DNA from: Phytohabitans houttuyneae
GTDB lineage: Bacteria; Actinomycetota; Actinomycetes; Mycobacteriales; Micromonosporaceae
Reading direction: 5' to 3'
Assembly: GCF_011764425.1 (NCBI RefSeq)
Contig: NZ_BLPF01000001.1
Coordinates: 1,045,001-1,109,000, forward strand
Length of the DNA: 64,000 nucleotides
The translations under genes were made by a program, and so were the position numbers. The notes under the pieces are model-generated. The model was not told the DNA's origin. It saw only the letters and a list, made by a program, of their open reading frames with translations, and did no database searches. The first letter of the stretch is position 1. Each line of letters starts with the position of its first letter. This document shows positions 1 through 8,613 of the stretch, in pieces.

Positions 1-376
1 CCCCGGAGATGAGGATCTTGTCCGGGTACGCCTCGCGGATCTGCCGCGCGCAGTGCAGGACCCTCGTCTCCTGGTCCGTGAAGATCGACGAGATGCCGAT
101 GATGTCGTAGTCCGCCGCCACCTCCAGGACCCGCTCGTCGCTGACTCCGGTGCGCATGTAGCCGCTGGGCAGCATCGTGGGGTTGTCGAACATCTCCTGG
201 AGCGGGTCGTCCCCGTCACCGACGCAGGCGTCGAAGATCCGCACGTCCACGCCGTGGGCGCGCACCGCACCGGCCAGGTTCGGGTAGGCGAGCGACGCGT
301 TCGGCTTGTTCGTCGTCCCCACGGGGGACTGGACCGGCGGAGAGAGCAACAGCACCCTGACATCGCGAAGAGCCAT
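1..376 (-). CDS. B12-binding radical SAM protein, N-terminal part only
   Basis: The gene runs off the left edge, so only about 125 N-terminal residues are visible. They begin MALRDVRVLLLSPP and contain an N-x-SLAYPNLAG stretch, then DVRIFDACVGD and DIIGISSIFTDQE. This is the Rossmann-like cobalamin-binding fold found ahead of the radical SAM domain in B12-dependent radical SAM enzymes. The radical SAM CxxxCxxC motif would lie outside the window, so the catalytic class cannot be confirmed. The ATG at 376 is preceded by an AT-rich inverted repeat. In natural-product clusters such enzymes often do C-methylation or ring chemistry; a role in this cluster is inferred only from position. Confidence 0.75.
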   Translation of the reverse strand, partial: MALRDVRVLLLSPPVQSPVGTTNKPNASLAYPNLAGAVRAHGVDVRIFDACVGDGDDPLQEMFDNPTMLPSGYMRTGVSDERVLEVAADYDIIGISSIFTDQETRVLHCARQIREAYPDKILISG

Positions 377-380
377 AGCA

Positions 381-397
381 AAATACTATCAGTATTT
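381..397. promoter_or_regulatory. AT-rich inverted repeat upstream of the radical SAM gene
   Basis: AAATACT and AGTATTT form a perfect 7-bp inverted repeat with a 3-nt spacer, 5 nt upstream of the ATG at 376. It stands out in very GC-rich DNA. It could be an operator or an AT-rich -10 zone; no regulator can be assigned. Confidence 0.4.
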
Positions 398-532
398 AAA
401 GCGTTCACAAGACCGCGATGCTGGCGGCAGAGGGCATGACCAGCAACCTTCGACCGTGACCGTCCACAGTGCAGCGCGCCCCCACCTGGGCAGCGGTCCG
501 GGCCACGGCGGACGTCGCGGCAGCTCGCCTCT

Positions 533-1765
533 TCAGCCCACCGCCACCGGGAAGAGGTCGAGCCCGCGGCCGATCCAGGTGTCGCGCCGGACCGGTTCGC
601 CGGCGACCGCCATGTCCGGGAAACGGCGCAGCAGGCGGGGAAGCGCGATCCGCGCCTCCATCCTGGACAGTGGCGCGCCGAGGCAGAAGTGGCCGCCGGC
701 GCCGAGGCTCAGCGGGACGAACGGCGGCCGGTCCGGGTCGAACCGGTCCGGGTGGGCGAAGCGGCGGGGGTCGCGGTTGCCGGCGGCGAGCATGATGACC
801 AGCTTGGTACCGGCCGGCACCAGCTGGCCGGCGAGCGGGACATCGCTCCCGGCCCACCGGCTCGTCGCCTGCACCGGCGGCTCGAAGCGCAGCGTCTCCT
901 CGACGTACCCGGTGGCGAAGCCCGGCTCGCCGCGCAGGCGGGCGGCGTGCGCCGGCGTGCGCAGGGCGATCAGCAGCGCGTGGCCGAGCAGGAAGCTCGT
1001 CGTCTCGAAGCCGGCCGTGAGCATCAGCATCATGTTGCCGATCAGCTCGTCGCGGCTGAGCCGCTCCCCTTCGGTGTCGTGCGCCTGGACCAGCGCGCTG
1101 GCAACGTCGTCCGCCGGCGCCGCACGGCGCCGCGCGACGAGGTCGTCGAAGTAGGCGGCCAGCTCGTCCATCGCCGTGTCGGCCACAGCCAGGCGATCCA
1201 CATTGGTGATCCCCTCCAGTGCGATCGTGATCCGTGCCGCCACGTCGCGGAACCACGCCTGGTCCCGCTCGGGAACGCCGAGCAGCTCGCTGATCACGGC
1301 GATCGGCAGGCGCGAGGCGAACTCGGCGATGAAGTCGACCGGCCCGTCCGCGCCCAGCTCGGCCATCCGGTCCAGCAGCCGGTCGGTGACCCGCTCGATC
1401 GGTCCGCGCAGGGCCTCCACCCGCCGCGGCGCGAACCCGTGGCTGACCAGCCGCCGCATCCGCGTGTGGTCCGGCGGGTTCCGGTAGAGCATCGAGTCGG
1501 TGTACGCGCGCAGCGACGAGTGCGCCCGCCAGGCGGGGTAGATCTGGTCGTAGCTCTCCCCGTCCTGCACCCGCAGCCGCGTCTCGCGCAGCGCCTCGTC
1601 GCACTCGGCGTACCCGACGGCCACCATGAGGCCGGGCTTGACCGCGACAAGCCCGCCGTGGGCGCGGATCACCTCGTACAGCGGGTACGGGTCGCGCCGA
1701 CCCTCGGGTGACACCAGGGCGGCCACCGCCTCGCGGGGGCCCATCGTGCGCGTGCCGGCCGGCAT
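533..1765 (-). CDS. Cytochrome P450
   Basis: A 410-residue soluble bacterial class I P450, which would need ferredoxin and reductase partners not seen here. Visible motifs are the I-helix oxygen-activation motif AGFETTS, the K-helix EETLR (ExxR), and the heme loop LGAGGHFCLGAP with the ligand Cys near residue 361. Length is normal for the family. The ATG at 1765 overlaps the stop of the upstream O-methyltransferase (TGATG), so the two are translationally coupled. Hydroxylation of an aromatic side-chain acid, as for the P450/OMT pair of the neocarzinostatin pathway, is one possibility. An enediyne-core E7-type role is another. The substrate cannot be read from sequence. Confidence 0.93.
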   Translation of the reverse strand: MPAGTRTMGPREAVAALVSPEGRRDPYPLYEVIRAHGGLVAVKPGLMVAVGYAECDEALRETRLRVQDGESYDQIYPAWRAHSSLRAYTDSMLYRNPPDHTRMRRLVSHGFAPRRVEALRGPIERVTDRLLDRMAELGADGPVDFIAEFASRLPIAVISELLGVPERDQAWFRDVAARITIALEGITNVDRLAVADTAMDELAAYFDDLVARRRAAPADDVASALVQAHDTEGERLSRDELIGNMMLMLTAGFETTSFLLGHALLIALRTPAHAARLRGEPGFATGYVEETLRFEPPVQATSRWAGSDVPLAGQLVPAGTKLVIMLAAGNRDPRRFAHPDRFDPDRPPFVPLSLGAGGHFCLGAPLSRMEARIALPRLLRRFPDMAVAGEPVRRDTWIGRGLDLFPVAVG

Positions 1766-2778
1766 CAGCGGGCCGCGCTGAGCTGGACGACGGACAGCTG
1801 CCGGGCCGGGTGCACGGCCCTCACCGCGAGCCCCACCCGCGCGGCCAGCTCGCCGATCTCGGCGACGCCGCGCGACTTGCCCGCGGTGAGCGTGAGCATC
1901 CGCAGGTCCATGCCGCGCATCGGGGAGGCGCCGTCCGGGCCCACGTTCTCCGCCACGAAGACGGAGCCGGTGGCGCCCGCGGCGGCCGCGCACGCGCGCA
2001 GGATCCGCAGCGCCATGTGGTCCGGCCAGTTGTGCAGCACCCGGAAGACGAGGTACCCGCCCGCGCCCGCCGGCACCGACTCGAAGAAGTCACCGGTCAC
2101 CACGTCGGCCCGGTCCGCCACACCGGCGGCCGCCAGCGCCTTGCGCGCCGTCTCCGCCGTGTCCGGCCGGTCGAAGACGGTGCCGCGCAGCGACGGGTAC
2201 GCGGTCAGCAGCTCGGCCAGCGCCGCGCCGTTGCCGCCGCCCACGTCCACGACGTGCCCCAGCGCGCCCCAGTCGTAGCCGGTCGACACGAGCGCCCGCG
2301 CCCGCTCCGGCACCTGCCCGCCGAGCAGGTCGTGGAACGAACCCGACCGCTCCTCGTCGTCGTTGACGTCGTCCCAGAACGAGCGGCCGAACAGCAGCGG
2401 GAACGCCGGCTCGCCGGTCCGTACACTGTGGAGCAGATGGACGAAGGCGAGCTCGCCCCGTCCGGCCCCCTCGATGTCCAGCCAGCCGCGGACCGCGGCC
2501 GGGTGGTCGTCGCGCAGCGCCTCGCCCAGCGCGGTCAGACCGTACCCGCCGTCGCCCTCGGCGACCAGCACGCCGCGGGCGGCCAGGTACCGCATCAGGC
2601 GCTCGAGCGCGTCGGGGTCGCAGCGGGTCAGCGGCGCCAGCTCCGCCGCCGTGCGGTGACCGGCGGCGAGGTGGTCGGCGATGCGCAGGGTGGCCGCCAC
2701 CCGCACCGCCATCGGCAGGGCGAGCTGCGCCATCGACCAGAGCGCCGCGCCGGCCTGCCGCTCGTCGGGTACGGGCAT
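1765..2778 (-). CDS. SAM-dependent O-methyltransferase
   Basis: About 337 residues of the two-domain plant-type/acetylserotonin O-methyltransferase family: an N-terminal winged-helix dimerisation domain (ALWSMAQLALPMAVRVAATL) and a C-terminal Rossmann domain with SAM loop VVDVGGGNG, acidic GDFFESVP, and catalytic region RVLHNWPDH. I favour ATG 2778 because GGGAG lies 6 nt upstream; GTG 2808, overlapping the halogenase stop, is an alternative start. It sits between the halogenase and the P450 in a tightly packed unit, so it probably methylates a hydroxyl on the same aromatic unit. A paralogue lies at 11505-12508. Confidence 0.9.
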   Translation of the reverse strand: MPVPDERQAGAALWSMAQLALPMAVRVAATLRIADHLAAGHRTAAELAPLTRCDPDALERLMRYLAARGVLVAEGDGGYGLTALGEALRDDHPAAVRGWLDIEGAGRGELAFVHLLHSVRTGEPAFPLLFGRSFWDDVNDDEERSGSFHDLLGGQVPERARALVSTGYDWGALGHVVDVGGGNGAALAELLTAYPSLRGTVFDRPDTAETARKALAAAGVADRADVVTGDFFESVPAGAGGYLVFRVLHNWPDHMALRILRACAAAAGATGSVFVAENVGPDGASPMRGMDLRMLTLTAGKSRGVAEIGELAARVGLAVRAVHPARQLSVVQLSAAR

Positions 2779-2804
2779 CGCTGCTCCCATCCGTGCCTGC
2801 CGGC

Positions 2805-4082
2805 TCACTCGAACCGGTCGGGGAAGATCGCCTTGAGCCCGGTCAGGCCGGAGAGCATCGTCGCGAAGTCGATCTCGGCGGAGCGGGTACCGTCCGGGCC
2901 GATCGTCTGCTGCGCCTTGGCCCGGTAGTCGTCGCGGGAGCGGTCGCGGTGGTAGAAGTAGCGGACGAAGGAGAGCAGCGAGTCGAGAAACTCGCGGTAC
3001 GCCTTCTCGTAGCGGTCCAGCTCCAGCTCCTCGGCGTCCGGTTCGCGCAGTGCCCGGTCCACGGCGGCGGCCGCGCCGTGCGCCGCGCGCAGCGCCAGCG
3101 TCACGCCGGTGGACAGCAGCGGGTCGATGAACGCGGCGGCGTCGCCGATGAGCGCCCAGCCCGGCCCGTGGAAGCGGGTGCAGGTGTACGACCAGTCCTT
3201 GATGGTGCGGAAGCCGCTGGCCCGGAACGCTCCGTCGGTGAGGACCCGGACCTCCTCGCTGCTTGCCATCTGCCGCGCGTACAGGTCCTCCAGGCTGAGC
3301 CCCGACTCCTGGTACGCGGCGATCGGCGTCACGTAGCCGATGCTGACGGTGCCGTCGTGCAGCGGGATGAACCAGAACCAGCCCGGCGGGCGGCTCTCGG
3401 TGAGGATGTCGCCGAAGCGCTCACCCTCGTACCGCTGGCAGCCCTGGTAGTAGGCCCAGATCGCGATGTTGCGCAGGTCCTCGTGCCACTCGACCAGGTC
3501 GAGGTGGCGGCCGAGCAGGTGGGTCTGCCCCGAGGCGTCGACAAGCATCCGGCAGCGCGCGACCCGCGCCCCGTCCTCGCCCTTGCGCTGGTACCGCACG
3601 CCGACCGCGCGGTCGCCGTCGAAGAGCGGCTCGCGGACCGTGGCCTCCTCGATGACGCGCGCGCCGAGCTCCCGCGCCCGGCCCAGCAGGATCGCGTCGA
3701 AGTCGGCCCGCCGCACCTGGTACGAGTGCTCGTAGTTGGACGCCTGCGCGAAGCGGAAGCCCCACCGCCGGCTGTCGGCGCCGCCGCGCGGGCCGAGTGC
3801 GCGCCACCCCTGGGCCGGGCGGGTGTCCTCCTTGCCCCACACAAGGGTGCCGCCGTACTTCTTGGTGAAGCCGGCACCGTCGAGCCGCTCGCGCAGGCCG
3901 AGTTCCTCCAGGACCGGGAGCACGCCGGTGATCAGCGACTCGCCGATGTGGTACCGCGGGAACTTCTCCCGTTCGAGCACCAGCACGCTGTGGCCGCGCG
4001 CGGCGAGCAGCCCCGCCGTCGCCGCGCCGCCCGGGCCACCGCCGATGACGACGGCGTCGAAATGCTCCACGGGTTCGACCAT
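2805..4082 (-). CDS. FAD-dependent halogenase
   Basis: 425 residues. The N-terminus has the FAD dinucleotide fold GGGPGG, followed by FPRYHIGES, typical of flavin-dependent halogenases. GWFWFIPL near residue 210 fits the WxWxIP signature, and DAAAFIDPLLSTG binds FAD near residue 300. The family uses FADH2, halide and O2 to chlorinate phenols or carrier-bound aryl groups; relatives occur in enediyne clusters (SgcC3, CalO3). FADH2 could come from the flavin reductase at 53962-54519, which is inference. GGAGGACAG precedes the ATG. First gene of the halogenase-OMT-P450 unit. Free-standing versus carrier-bound substrate cannot be decided by eye. Confidence 0.9.
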   Translation of the reverse strand: MVEPVEHFDAVVIGGGPGGAATAGLLAARGHSVLVLEREKFPRYHIGESLITGVLPVLEELGLRERLDGAGFTKKYGGTLVWGKEDTRPAQGWRALGPRGGADSRRWGFRFAQASNYEHSYQVRRADFDAILLGRARELGARVIEEATVREPLFDGDRAVGVRYQRKGEDGARVARCRMLVDASGQTHLLGRHLDLVEWHEDLRNIAIWAYYQGCQRYEGERFGDILTESRPPGWFWFIPLHDGTVSIGYVTPIAAYQESGLSLEDLYARQMASSEEVRVLTDGAFRASGFRTIKDWSYTCTRFHGPGWALIGDAAAFIDPLLSTGVTLALRAAHGAAAAVDRALREPDAEELELDRYEKAYREFLDSLLSFVRYFYHRDRSRDDYRAKAQQTIGPDGTRSAEIDFATMLSGLTGLKAIFPDRFE

Positions 4083-4237
4083 TGCTGTCCTCCGTCCGGC
4101 ACCGCACCTGGCCTCGGGCCAGGGGGCCGCGCGTCGACTGATCGCGACTCACGAAAAGTGAAGTCACGCTGAGGCCCAGTCTCCCGCCGGTTCCGCGGGC
4201 GCCGCATCTCCCGGGTTGCGCTACCGCGAAGACGCCG

Positions 4238-4268
4238 GTGGCACGCCGGCGCGAAGCCGGCGTGCCAC
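4238..4268 (-). terminator. 13-bp perfect hairpin
   Basis: GTGGCACGCCGGC pairs perfectly with its complement across a 5-nt GCGAA loop. It lies just past the stop of the minus-strand gene at 4288-5106 and fits an actinomycete intrinsic terminator without a U-tract. Confidence 0.65.
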
Positions 4269-4287
4269 TGCTCGGTGCGGACTCGCG

Positions 4288-5106
4288 TCAGATGTGGCCG
4301 GCGGCGCGGAGGCGGTCGGACGGGACGGCGAGCAGCTGCTCGATCTCCGCGGGCGAGGCGGCGCAGGCCTCGACGTACACGTTCTCGACCGCCGCGTAGG
4401 CGACGTACTGCTCGGTGGTGATGTCCATCCGCTCTTGCGAGACGGGCGCGTGCTCGACGCACTCCTTGGCGACCGTCTCGAAGGACCCGAGCTCCGGGCC
4501 GGGCTCGATCGGGCAGGACTCGATGGGTTCGATCTCGGCTTGGGTGACGTTTGTGAACTTCATCGTTGACTTGTACGCGAACGTGCTCATGCCCTTGACG
4601 GCCGGCGCGGGGACCTCGGACAGGCTGATCGACGCGGTCAGCTTCTTCTCCGGCCAGCTGATCGTGCCGGACGAGCACGTGCCCACGGCTTCGCGAAGCT
4701 TGGCCAGGTCGAGGCCGCCCTTCACGATGCCCACCGCGCTCTGGAAGGGCGTACGGCCGGACTTGGTCGGCCGCGAACCGGCCTGCATCCACCCGGTCGC
4801 CTGCGCGTCTCCGAGGGCGATCTGCAGCGCGCCCAGGCAGCTCTGCGGCGTGACGACCATGCCGCCCTGGTTCACTGCCTGGTTGGCGGCGCTGATGGGC
4901 GCCTCCTGGTACTCGGTTCCCTCCGGGTGTTCGGCCTGCGTCAGCAGGAACGGTTGGATCTGCTCAGCGGTCATTGCCGGCGTCCCGGCTGCGGACGCCA
5001 TCGACACCCCCGTGGACCGCGCGGTGTAGAGGTAGACGGCGGCTGCGGCGACTGCCACGGCAAGCAGCGCCGCTAGCACCGTGATCCGACGGCCCGTACT
5101 GGTCAT
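4288..5106 (-). CDS. Secreted or membrane-anchored protein of unknown function
   Basis: 272 residues starting MTSTGRRITVLAALLAVAV, a signal anchor or signal peptide of about 20 hydrophobic residues. The rest is a soluble extracytoplasmic domain with five Cys (in SCLGAL, GTCSSG, SCPIEP, KECVEH and EACAAS). I recognise no family; the shape recalls extracytoplasmic sensor domains of actinobacterial proteins but no motif proves it. AGGAGTGAAAC gives a good ribosome site before ATG 5106. It is transcribed away from the apoprotein gene across an AT-rich intergenic region, so the two may share control. Confidence 0.7.
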   Translation of the reverse strand: MTSTGRRITVLAALLAVAVAAAAVYLYTARSTGVSMASAAGTPAMTAEQIQPFLLTQAEHPEGTEYQEAPISAANQAVNQGGMVVTPQSCLGALQIALGDAQATGWMQAGSRPTKSGRTPFQSAVGIVKGGLDLAKLREAVGTCSSGTISWPEKKLTASISLSEVPAPAVKGMSTFAYKSTMKFTNVTQAEIEPIESCPIEPGPELGSFETVAKECVEHAPVSQERMDITTEQYVAYAAVENVYVEACAASPAEIEQLLAVPSDRLRAAGHI

Positions 5107-5170
5107 GTTTCACTCCTAACCGGATGTTGGAGATCCTTGTCACAAGAATCCCATGATCAGGTCGCTGATC

Positions 5171-5196
5171 GCTATATAAGACTGAAGCTATATTTG
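5171..5196. promoter_or_regulatory. AT-rich direct repeat in the divergent 4288/5453 promoter region
   Basis: GCTATATAAG at 5171-5180 and GCTATATTTG at 5187-5196 are direct repeats with a 16-bp period, inside the 346-bp gap between the secreted protein and the apoprotein gene. The first copy contains TATATAAG, the core also seen near the two ArsR genes. No other gene is visible in this gap. Confidence 0.4.
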
Positions 5197-5310
5197 CGGA
5201 TGATGCGATACTCCATCCTCCGATCGGGCATCATGGCACGCCGTGCGGCCAGCGAAAACGACGGCAAATCAACCCATTGCCAGCAGACCCTGGCGGAGTA
5301 GACGTCCGGG

Positions 5311-5339
5311 TTGACGCCCGACTTATCCGCAGCTAGCTT
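5311..5339 (+). promoter_or_regulatory. Sigma-70-type promoter of the apoprotein gene
   Basis: TTGACG at 5311-5316, a 17-nt spacer, and TAGCTT at 5334-5339 match the principal actinomycete sigma factor consensus closely. Transcription would start near 5346, giving a leader of about 107 nt before GTG 5453. Confidence 0.6.
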
Positions 5340-5452
5340 CTAAAAGCGATAGCGTGCCGGTTATCCGCCGGAACGCTGTCCTCCTGCGCGCCGGAGACCT
5401 TCCTGTCCAACCCGGACAGACCCTGCTCAATCAGGTATTGGAGGGCACTACA

Positions 5453-5899
5453 GTGCGTTCAAACAGCAGGATTCGTCGGGCGGTTCGCCTCGCCCTGGTG
5501 CCGGTCGCGGTGCTGGCGATGGCCCTCGCCGGCCAGTCCGCGGCGCAGGCGGCCGAGCCGGAGGCCGCCGCGGCGAGCATCAGCGTCTCGCCGTCCACCG
5601 GCCTGACCGACGGCCAGAGCGTGACCGCGTCGGTCACCGGCCTCTCACCCGAGGCCGCCGTCGGACAGTGCACGTTCGTCAGCAACGACGTGGTCTGCGA
5701 CCCGGGCAGCTGGGTCCAGTTCCCGACCAGCGGTGGCAACGGGTCGTCCGCGCTCACCGTGCACCAGTCGTTCGAGGGGTTCACCGTGGCGGAGGACGGG
5801 ACGTTCGCCTACTGGGGCACCGTCGACTGCACGGTCCTGCCGTGCGTCGTCGGCGGCACCGACGGTCTGGTGGTAGTCACCGCCGCGATCTCGTTCTAG
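5453..5899 (+). CDS. Enediyne chromoprotein apoprotein (neocarzinostatin family)
   Basis: The GTG at 5453 has GGAGGG 7 nt upstream and opens a 148-residue precursor: basic start, hydrophobic core VAVLAMALAG, and cleavage near QSAAQAA. The mature part is about 110 residues, like known apoproteins. It matches the family along its whole length: SPSTGLTDG near the N-terminus, VGQC with a second Cys 9 residues on, SFEGF, WGTVDC with a second Cys 5 residues on, and a final AISF. The two Cys pairs correspond to the two disulfides of neocarzinostatin. Family members are secreted seven-strand beta-barrels that bind and stabilise a 9-membered enediyne chromophore. The gene is 38 kb from the enediyne PKS, on the same strand. 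The specific ligand is unknown. Confidence 0.92.
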   Translation: MRSNSRIRRAVRLALVPVAVLAMALAGQSAAQAAEPEAAAASISVSPSTGLTDGQSVTASVTGLSPEAAVGQCTFVSNDVVCDPGSWVQFPTSGGNGSSALTVHQSFEGFTVAEDGTFAYWGTVDCTVLPCVVGGTDGLVVVTAAISF

Positions 5900-5933
5900 C
5901 GGCGGCCGCTCGGATCAGCTGATGGCCGTGTGA

Positions 5934-5964
5934 GGTGCCGGACCCGCCCCGCGGGTCCGGCACC
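5934..5964. terminator. 14-bp perfect hairpin between convergent genes
   Basis: GGTGCCGGACCCGC and its exact complement are separated by CCC. It lies between the ends of the apoprotein gene (plus) and the FtsX permease (minus), and could terminate both. Confidence 0.7.
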
Positions 5965-5991
5965 GTCCACTCCTGACTGTTTGTATCCGGA

Positions 5992-8574
5992 CTACTCGTA
6001 CGCGATGGCCCGCAGCACGTCGAGCCGCGCGGCCCGCCAGGCCGGCCAGACCGCCGCGAGCACCCCGGCCACGGCGGCGACCGCCACGAAGACGAGCAAA
6101 TTGGTCCAGGGGATCGCGACGGTATTGAGCAGGTCGATGTTGCCCAGGGCGAGCGTGAGCACCACACCCAGCCCGACGCCCAGCGCGATGCCGAGCAGGC
6201 AGCCGAAGACCGACAGCACCACCGACTCGGTGACGATCATCCAGGTGACGCCGCGCCGGCTCATGCCGACCGCACGCAGCATCCCGAGCTCGCGGGTGCG
6301 CTCGTAGATGCTCAGCAGCAGTGTGTTGATGATGCCCAGCAGCGCGATCAGGATGGCGACGCCGAGCAGGACCGAGATGATGGCCAGCGCGGTGTCGACG
6401 AGGGTGGAGAGCTCGTCCACGAGGCTGGCCCGGTCGCCGACCCGGACCAGCGGGAAGTCGTTCATGATCTGCTCGATCCGGGCGATGGCCGCGTCCGCGT
6501 CGGCGCCCTCGTCGAGGCTGGCGTACCCCTGGTACACGAGCGGGCCGGCGAAGTACTGGATCGCCGACTTGGACACGAACATCGTGTCGGTCAGGATCGG
6601 CGTCGCCTCGTAGATGCCCACGAGGAGGTACGGCTGCGCGTCGCCCTTGTCAGCCTTGAGCCGCACCGTGTCGCCGACCTGCCAGCCGTGCGTCTTCGCG
6701 GTGTTTTCGTCGGTGGCGAGCTCGCCGGGGCCGAGCGCGCGCAGCGTGCCGGCGACCGTCTCCATGGCGAACATGTCCCGGACCACCGTCAGGTCCTCGA
6801 CCGCGAACGTGCCGCCGAACGGTGGCGTCGAGCCCTCGGCGCGGGTCTGGCGGGACACCCAGAACGGGACCATCCGCTCCACCTCGGGGAGCTCGCGCAC
6901 CTGCCGCAGCGCCTCCTCGGAGTAGCCGGTCTCGCCCGGTACGCCGGACAGGTCGGTCTGGATGACCACCTCGGCGCCGAGCGTGGCGGTCACCGTGCGG
7001 TCGATCGAGGTGGTGAACGAGTGGCCCACCACGCTGGCGGCGCTCACCAGCGCCACGCCGATCATCAGCGCCGCGGCGGTGACGGAGGTACGGCGCGGGT
7101 TGCGCAGCACATTGGCGACGCCGAGCCGGCCGCTCACGCCCCACGCCACCGCGCGGCCGACAAGGCCGGCCACGGGCCGGGTGAGCAGCGGGGACAGCAG
7201 CCCGAGACCGGCGAAGACGAGGGCCATCCCGATCCAGATGCCCGCGATGACGTAGCCGCTGCTGGTGCCGACCGCCAGCGAGACGGCCAGCATCGCCGCG
7301 CCGGGCAGCGCGATCGAGGCGGCCACCAGCGAGAGGGTGCGCAGCGGCTTGTCGGGGGCGGCGACGTCACGCATCGCGGCCAGCGGCGGCACCGAGGAGG
7401 CGCGCATCGCCGGCAGGAACGCGGCGGCGACGGTCACCAGCACGCCCACCGTGTACGCCAGCACGACCGGCACGACGCCGACCCGGACGCCGGCGTCGGG
7501 GAGCTGGCTGCCGCCGAACGAGCCGACCGCGGCGCTGCCCGCGTAGCCGAGCCCGATGCCGCCGAGCAGGCCGAGGGTCGCACCGACGAGGCCGATCAGC
7601 ACCGCTTCCACGAGCACCGAGCCGGTGACCTGGCCCCAGCTGGCCCCCATGGCCCGAAACAGCGCGAGCTCCCGGGTGCGCTGGGCGACAAGGATGTTGA
7701 ACGTGTTGAAGATCAGGAAGATGCCGACGAGCAGCGCCACGATGGCGAACGGGCCGAAGAAGTAGGTGGCGAGCTGGGACAGTCCCTCTTGGACCTCGCT
7801 CGCCCCGTCGGCGTTGGCCTGCACGCCGGTCTTCGCCTCGAAGCCGGCCGGCACCACCGCTGCCATCCGGTCGCGCAGCTCCTGCTGTGACAGCTCGGGA
7901 GCGGCCCGGAAGGACGCACCGGAGTACTGGCCGGTCTGCCCGTAGAAGAGCCGCTGCGCGTCGGCCAGCGGGAAGGCCACGAGCGTCTCGCCGGCCAGCG
8001 ACGGCCGGTCGCCACTGTAGACGGCGATGCCGACCACAGTGGACTCCGTGGCCGCGGGGGCGCCGGGAAGGTAGACCTTGATCCGGTCGCCGAGGCCCGC
8101 GTGCGCCTGCTCCGCCGTGTACCGGCTCAGCGCCACCTCGCTCCCGGCGCTCGGCCACCGCCCCTCGGCGATCTCGATCAGGCGCAACGGGTCGTCCTGG
8201 CCGCTCACGCCGACGCCGAGCTGCGGCGTTCCCGACGTACGCACCGGCTCGCCGTCGCGCAGGTCGAACGGCACCACGCCGAGCGCGCTGACGTCGCCGG
8301 AAACCCCGTCGACCCCCTCGACGGCGGCCAGCCGGTCCAGGTCCTGCTGGGTCAGCCGCGGCTGGGGGTGGTCGTTTTCCGCGTCGTCGGTGAGCGTCAC
8401 CTGCACGTCGACGTTCTGGTTGATCGACGAGTACAGCCGCTCGAAGCGGGCACCGAGCGAGTCGGTGAGCACGAACGCGCCGGACAGGAAGGAGACGCCC
8501 AGCACGATCGCCACGACGGCGAAGGTGAGACGGAGCTTGCGCGACAGAAGGCCCCTCAGGCTGGCCCGCAGCAT
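5992..8574 (-). CDS. FtsX-like ABC transporter permease (two FtsX domains)
   Basis: 860 residues: N-terminal membrane helix (LTFAVVAIVLGVSFLSGAF), a long extracytoplasmic region, three helices near 260-400, a second extracytoplasmic domain, and a final three-helix bundle (residues about 740-850) ending RLDVLRAIAYE. The motifs RTRELALFRAMGAS and RTRELGMLRAVGMS are the cytoplasmic loops that contact an ABC ATPase. This is the MacB/LolE-type fold that drives lipid or lipoprotein removal or peptide export by mechanotransmission. No partner ATPase of this type is adjacent, so it is an orphan half-system in this window. A 16-nt element shared with 40511-40526 lies upstream. Confidence 0.88.
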   Translation of the reverse strand: MLRASLRGLLSRKLRLTFAVVAIVLGVSFLSGAFVLTDSLGARFERLYSSINQNVDVQVTLTDDAENDHPQPRLTQQDLDRLAAVEGVDGVSGDVSALGVVPFDLRDGEPVRTSGTPQLGVGVSGQDDPLRLIEIAEGRWPSAGSEVALSRYTAEQAHAGLGDRIKVYLPGAPAATESTVVGIAVYSGDRPSLAGETLVAFPLADAQRLFYGQTGQYSGASFRAAPELSQQELRDRMAAVVPAGFEAKTGVQANADGASEVQEGLSQLATYFFGPFAIVALLVGIFLIFNTFNILVAQRTRELALFRAMGASWGQVTGSVLVEAVLIGLVGATLGLLGGIGLGYAGSAAVGSFGGSQLPDAGVRVGVVPVVLAYTVGVLVTVAAAFLPAMRASSVPPLAAMRDVAAPDKPLRTLSLVAASIALPGAAMLAVSLAVGTSSGYVIAGIWIGMALVFAGLGLLSPLLTRPVAGLVGRAVAWGVSGRLGVANVLRNPRRTSVTAAALMIGVALVSAASVVGHSFTTSIDRTVTATLGAEVVIQTDLSGVPGETGYSEEALRQVRELPEVERMVPFWVSRQTRAEGSTPPFGGTFAVEDLTVVRDMFAMETVAGTLRALGPGELATDENTAKTHGWQVGDTVRLKADKGDAQPYLLVGIYEATPILTDTMFVSKSAIQYFAGPLVYQGYASLDEGADADAAIARIEQIMNDFPLVRVGDRASLVDELSTLVDTALAIISVLLGVAILIALLGIINTLLLSIYERTRELGMLRAVGMSRRGVTWMIVTESVVLSVFGCLLGIALGVGLGVVLTLALGNIDLLNTVAIPWTNLLVFVAVAAVAGVLAAVWPAWRAARLDVLRAIAYE

Positions 8575-8613
8575 ACCGCTCTCCCTCGTCGATCGGAGCT
8601 CGCCGATTGCCGG

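Noticed and set aside
5354-5452. Longer apoprotein start at 5354
   Set aside because: It would bury the signal peptide. GTG 5453 has GGAGGG and gives a proper Sec signal.
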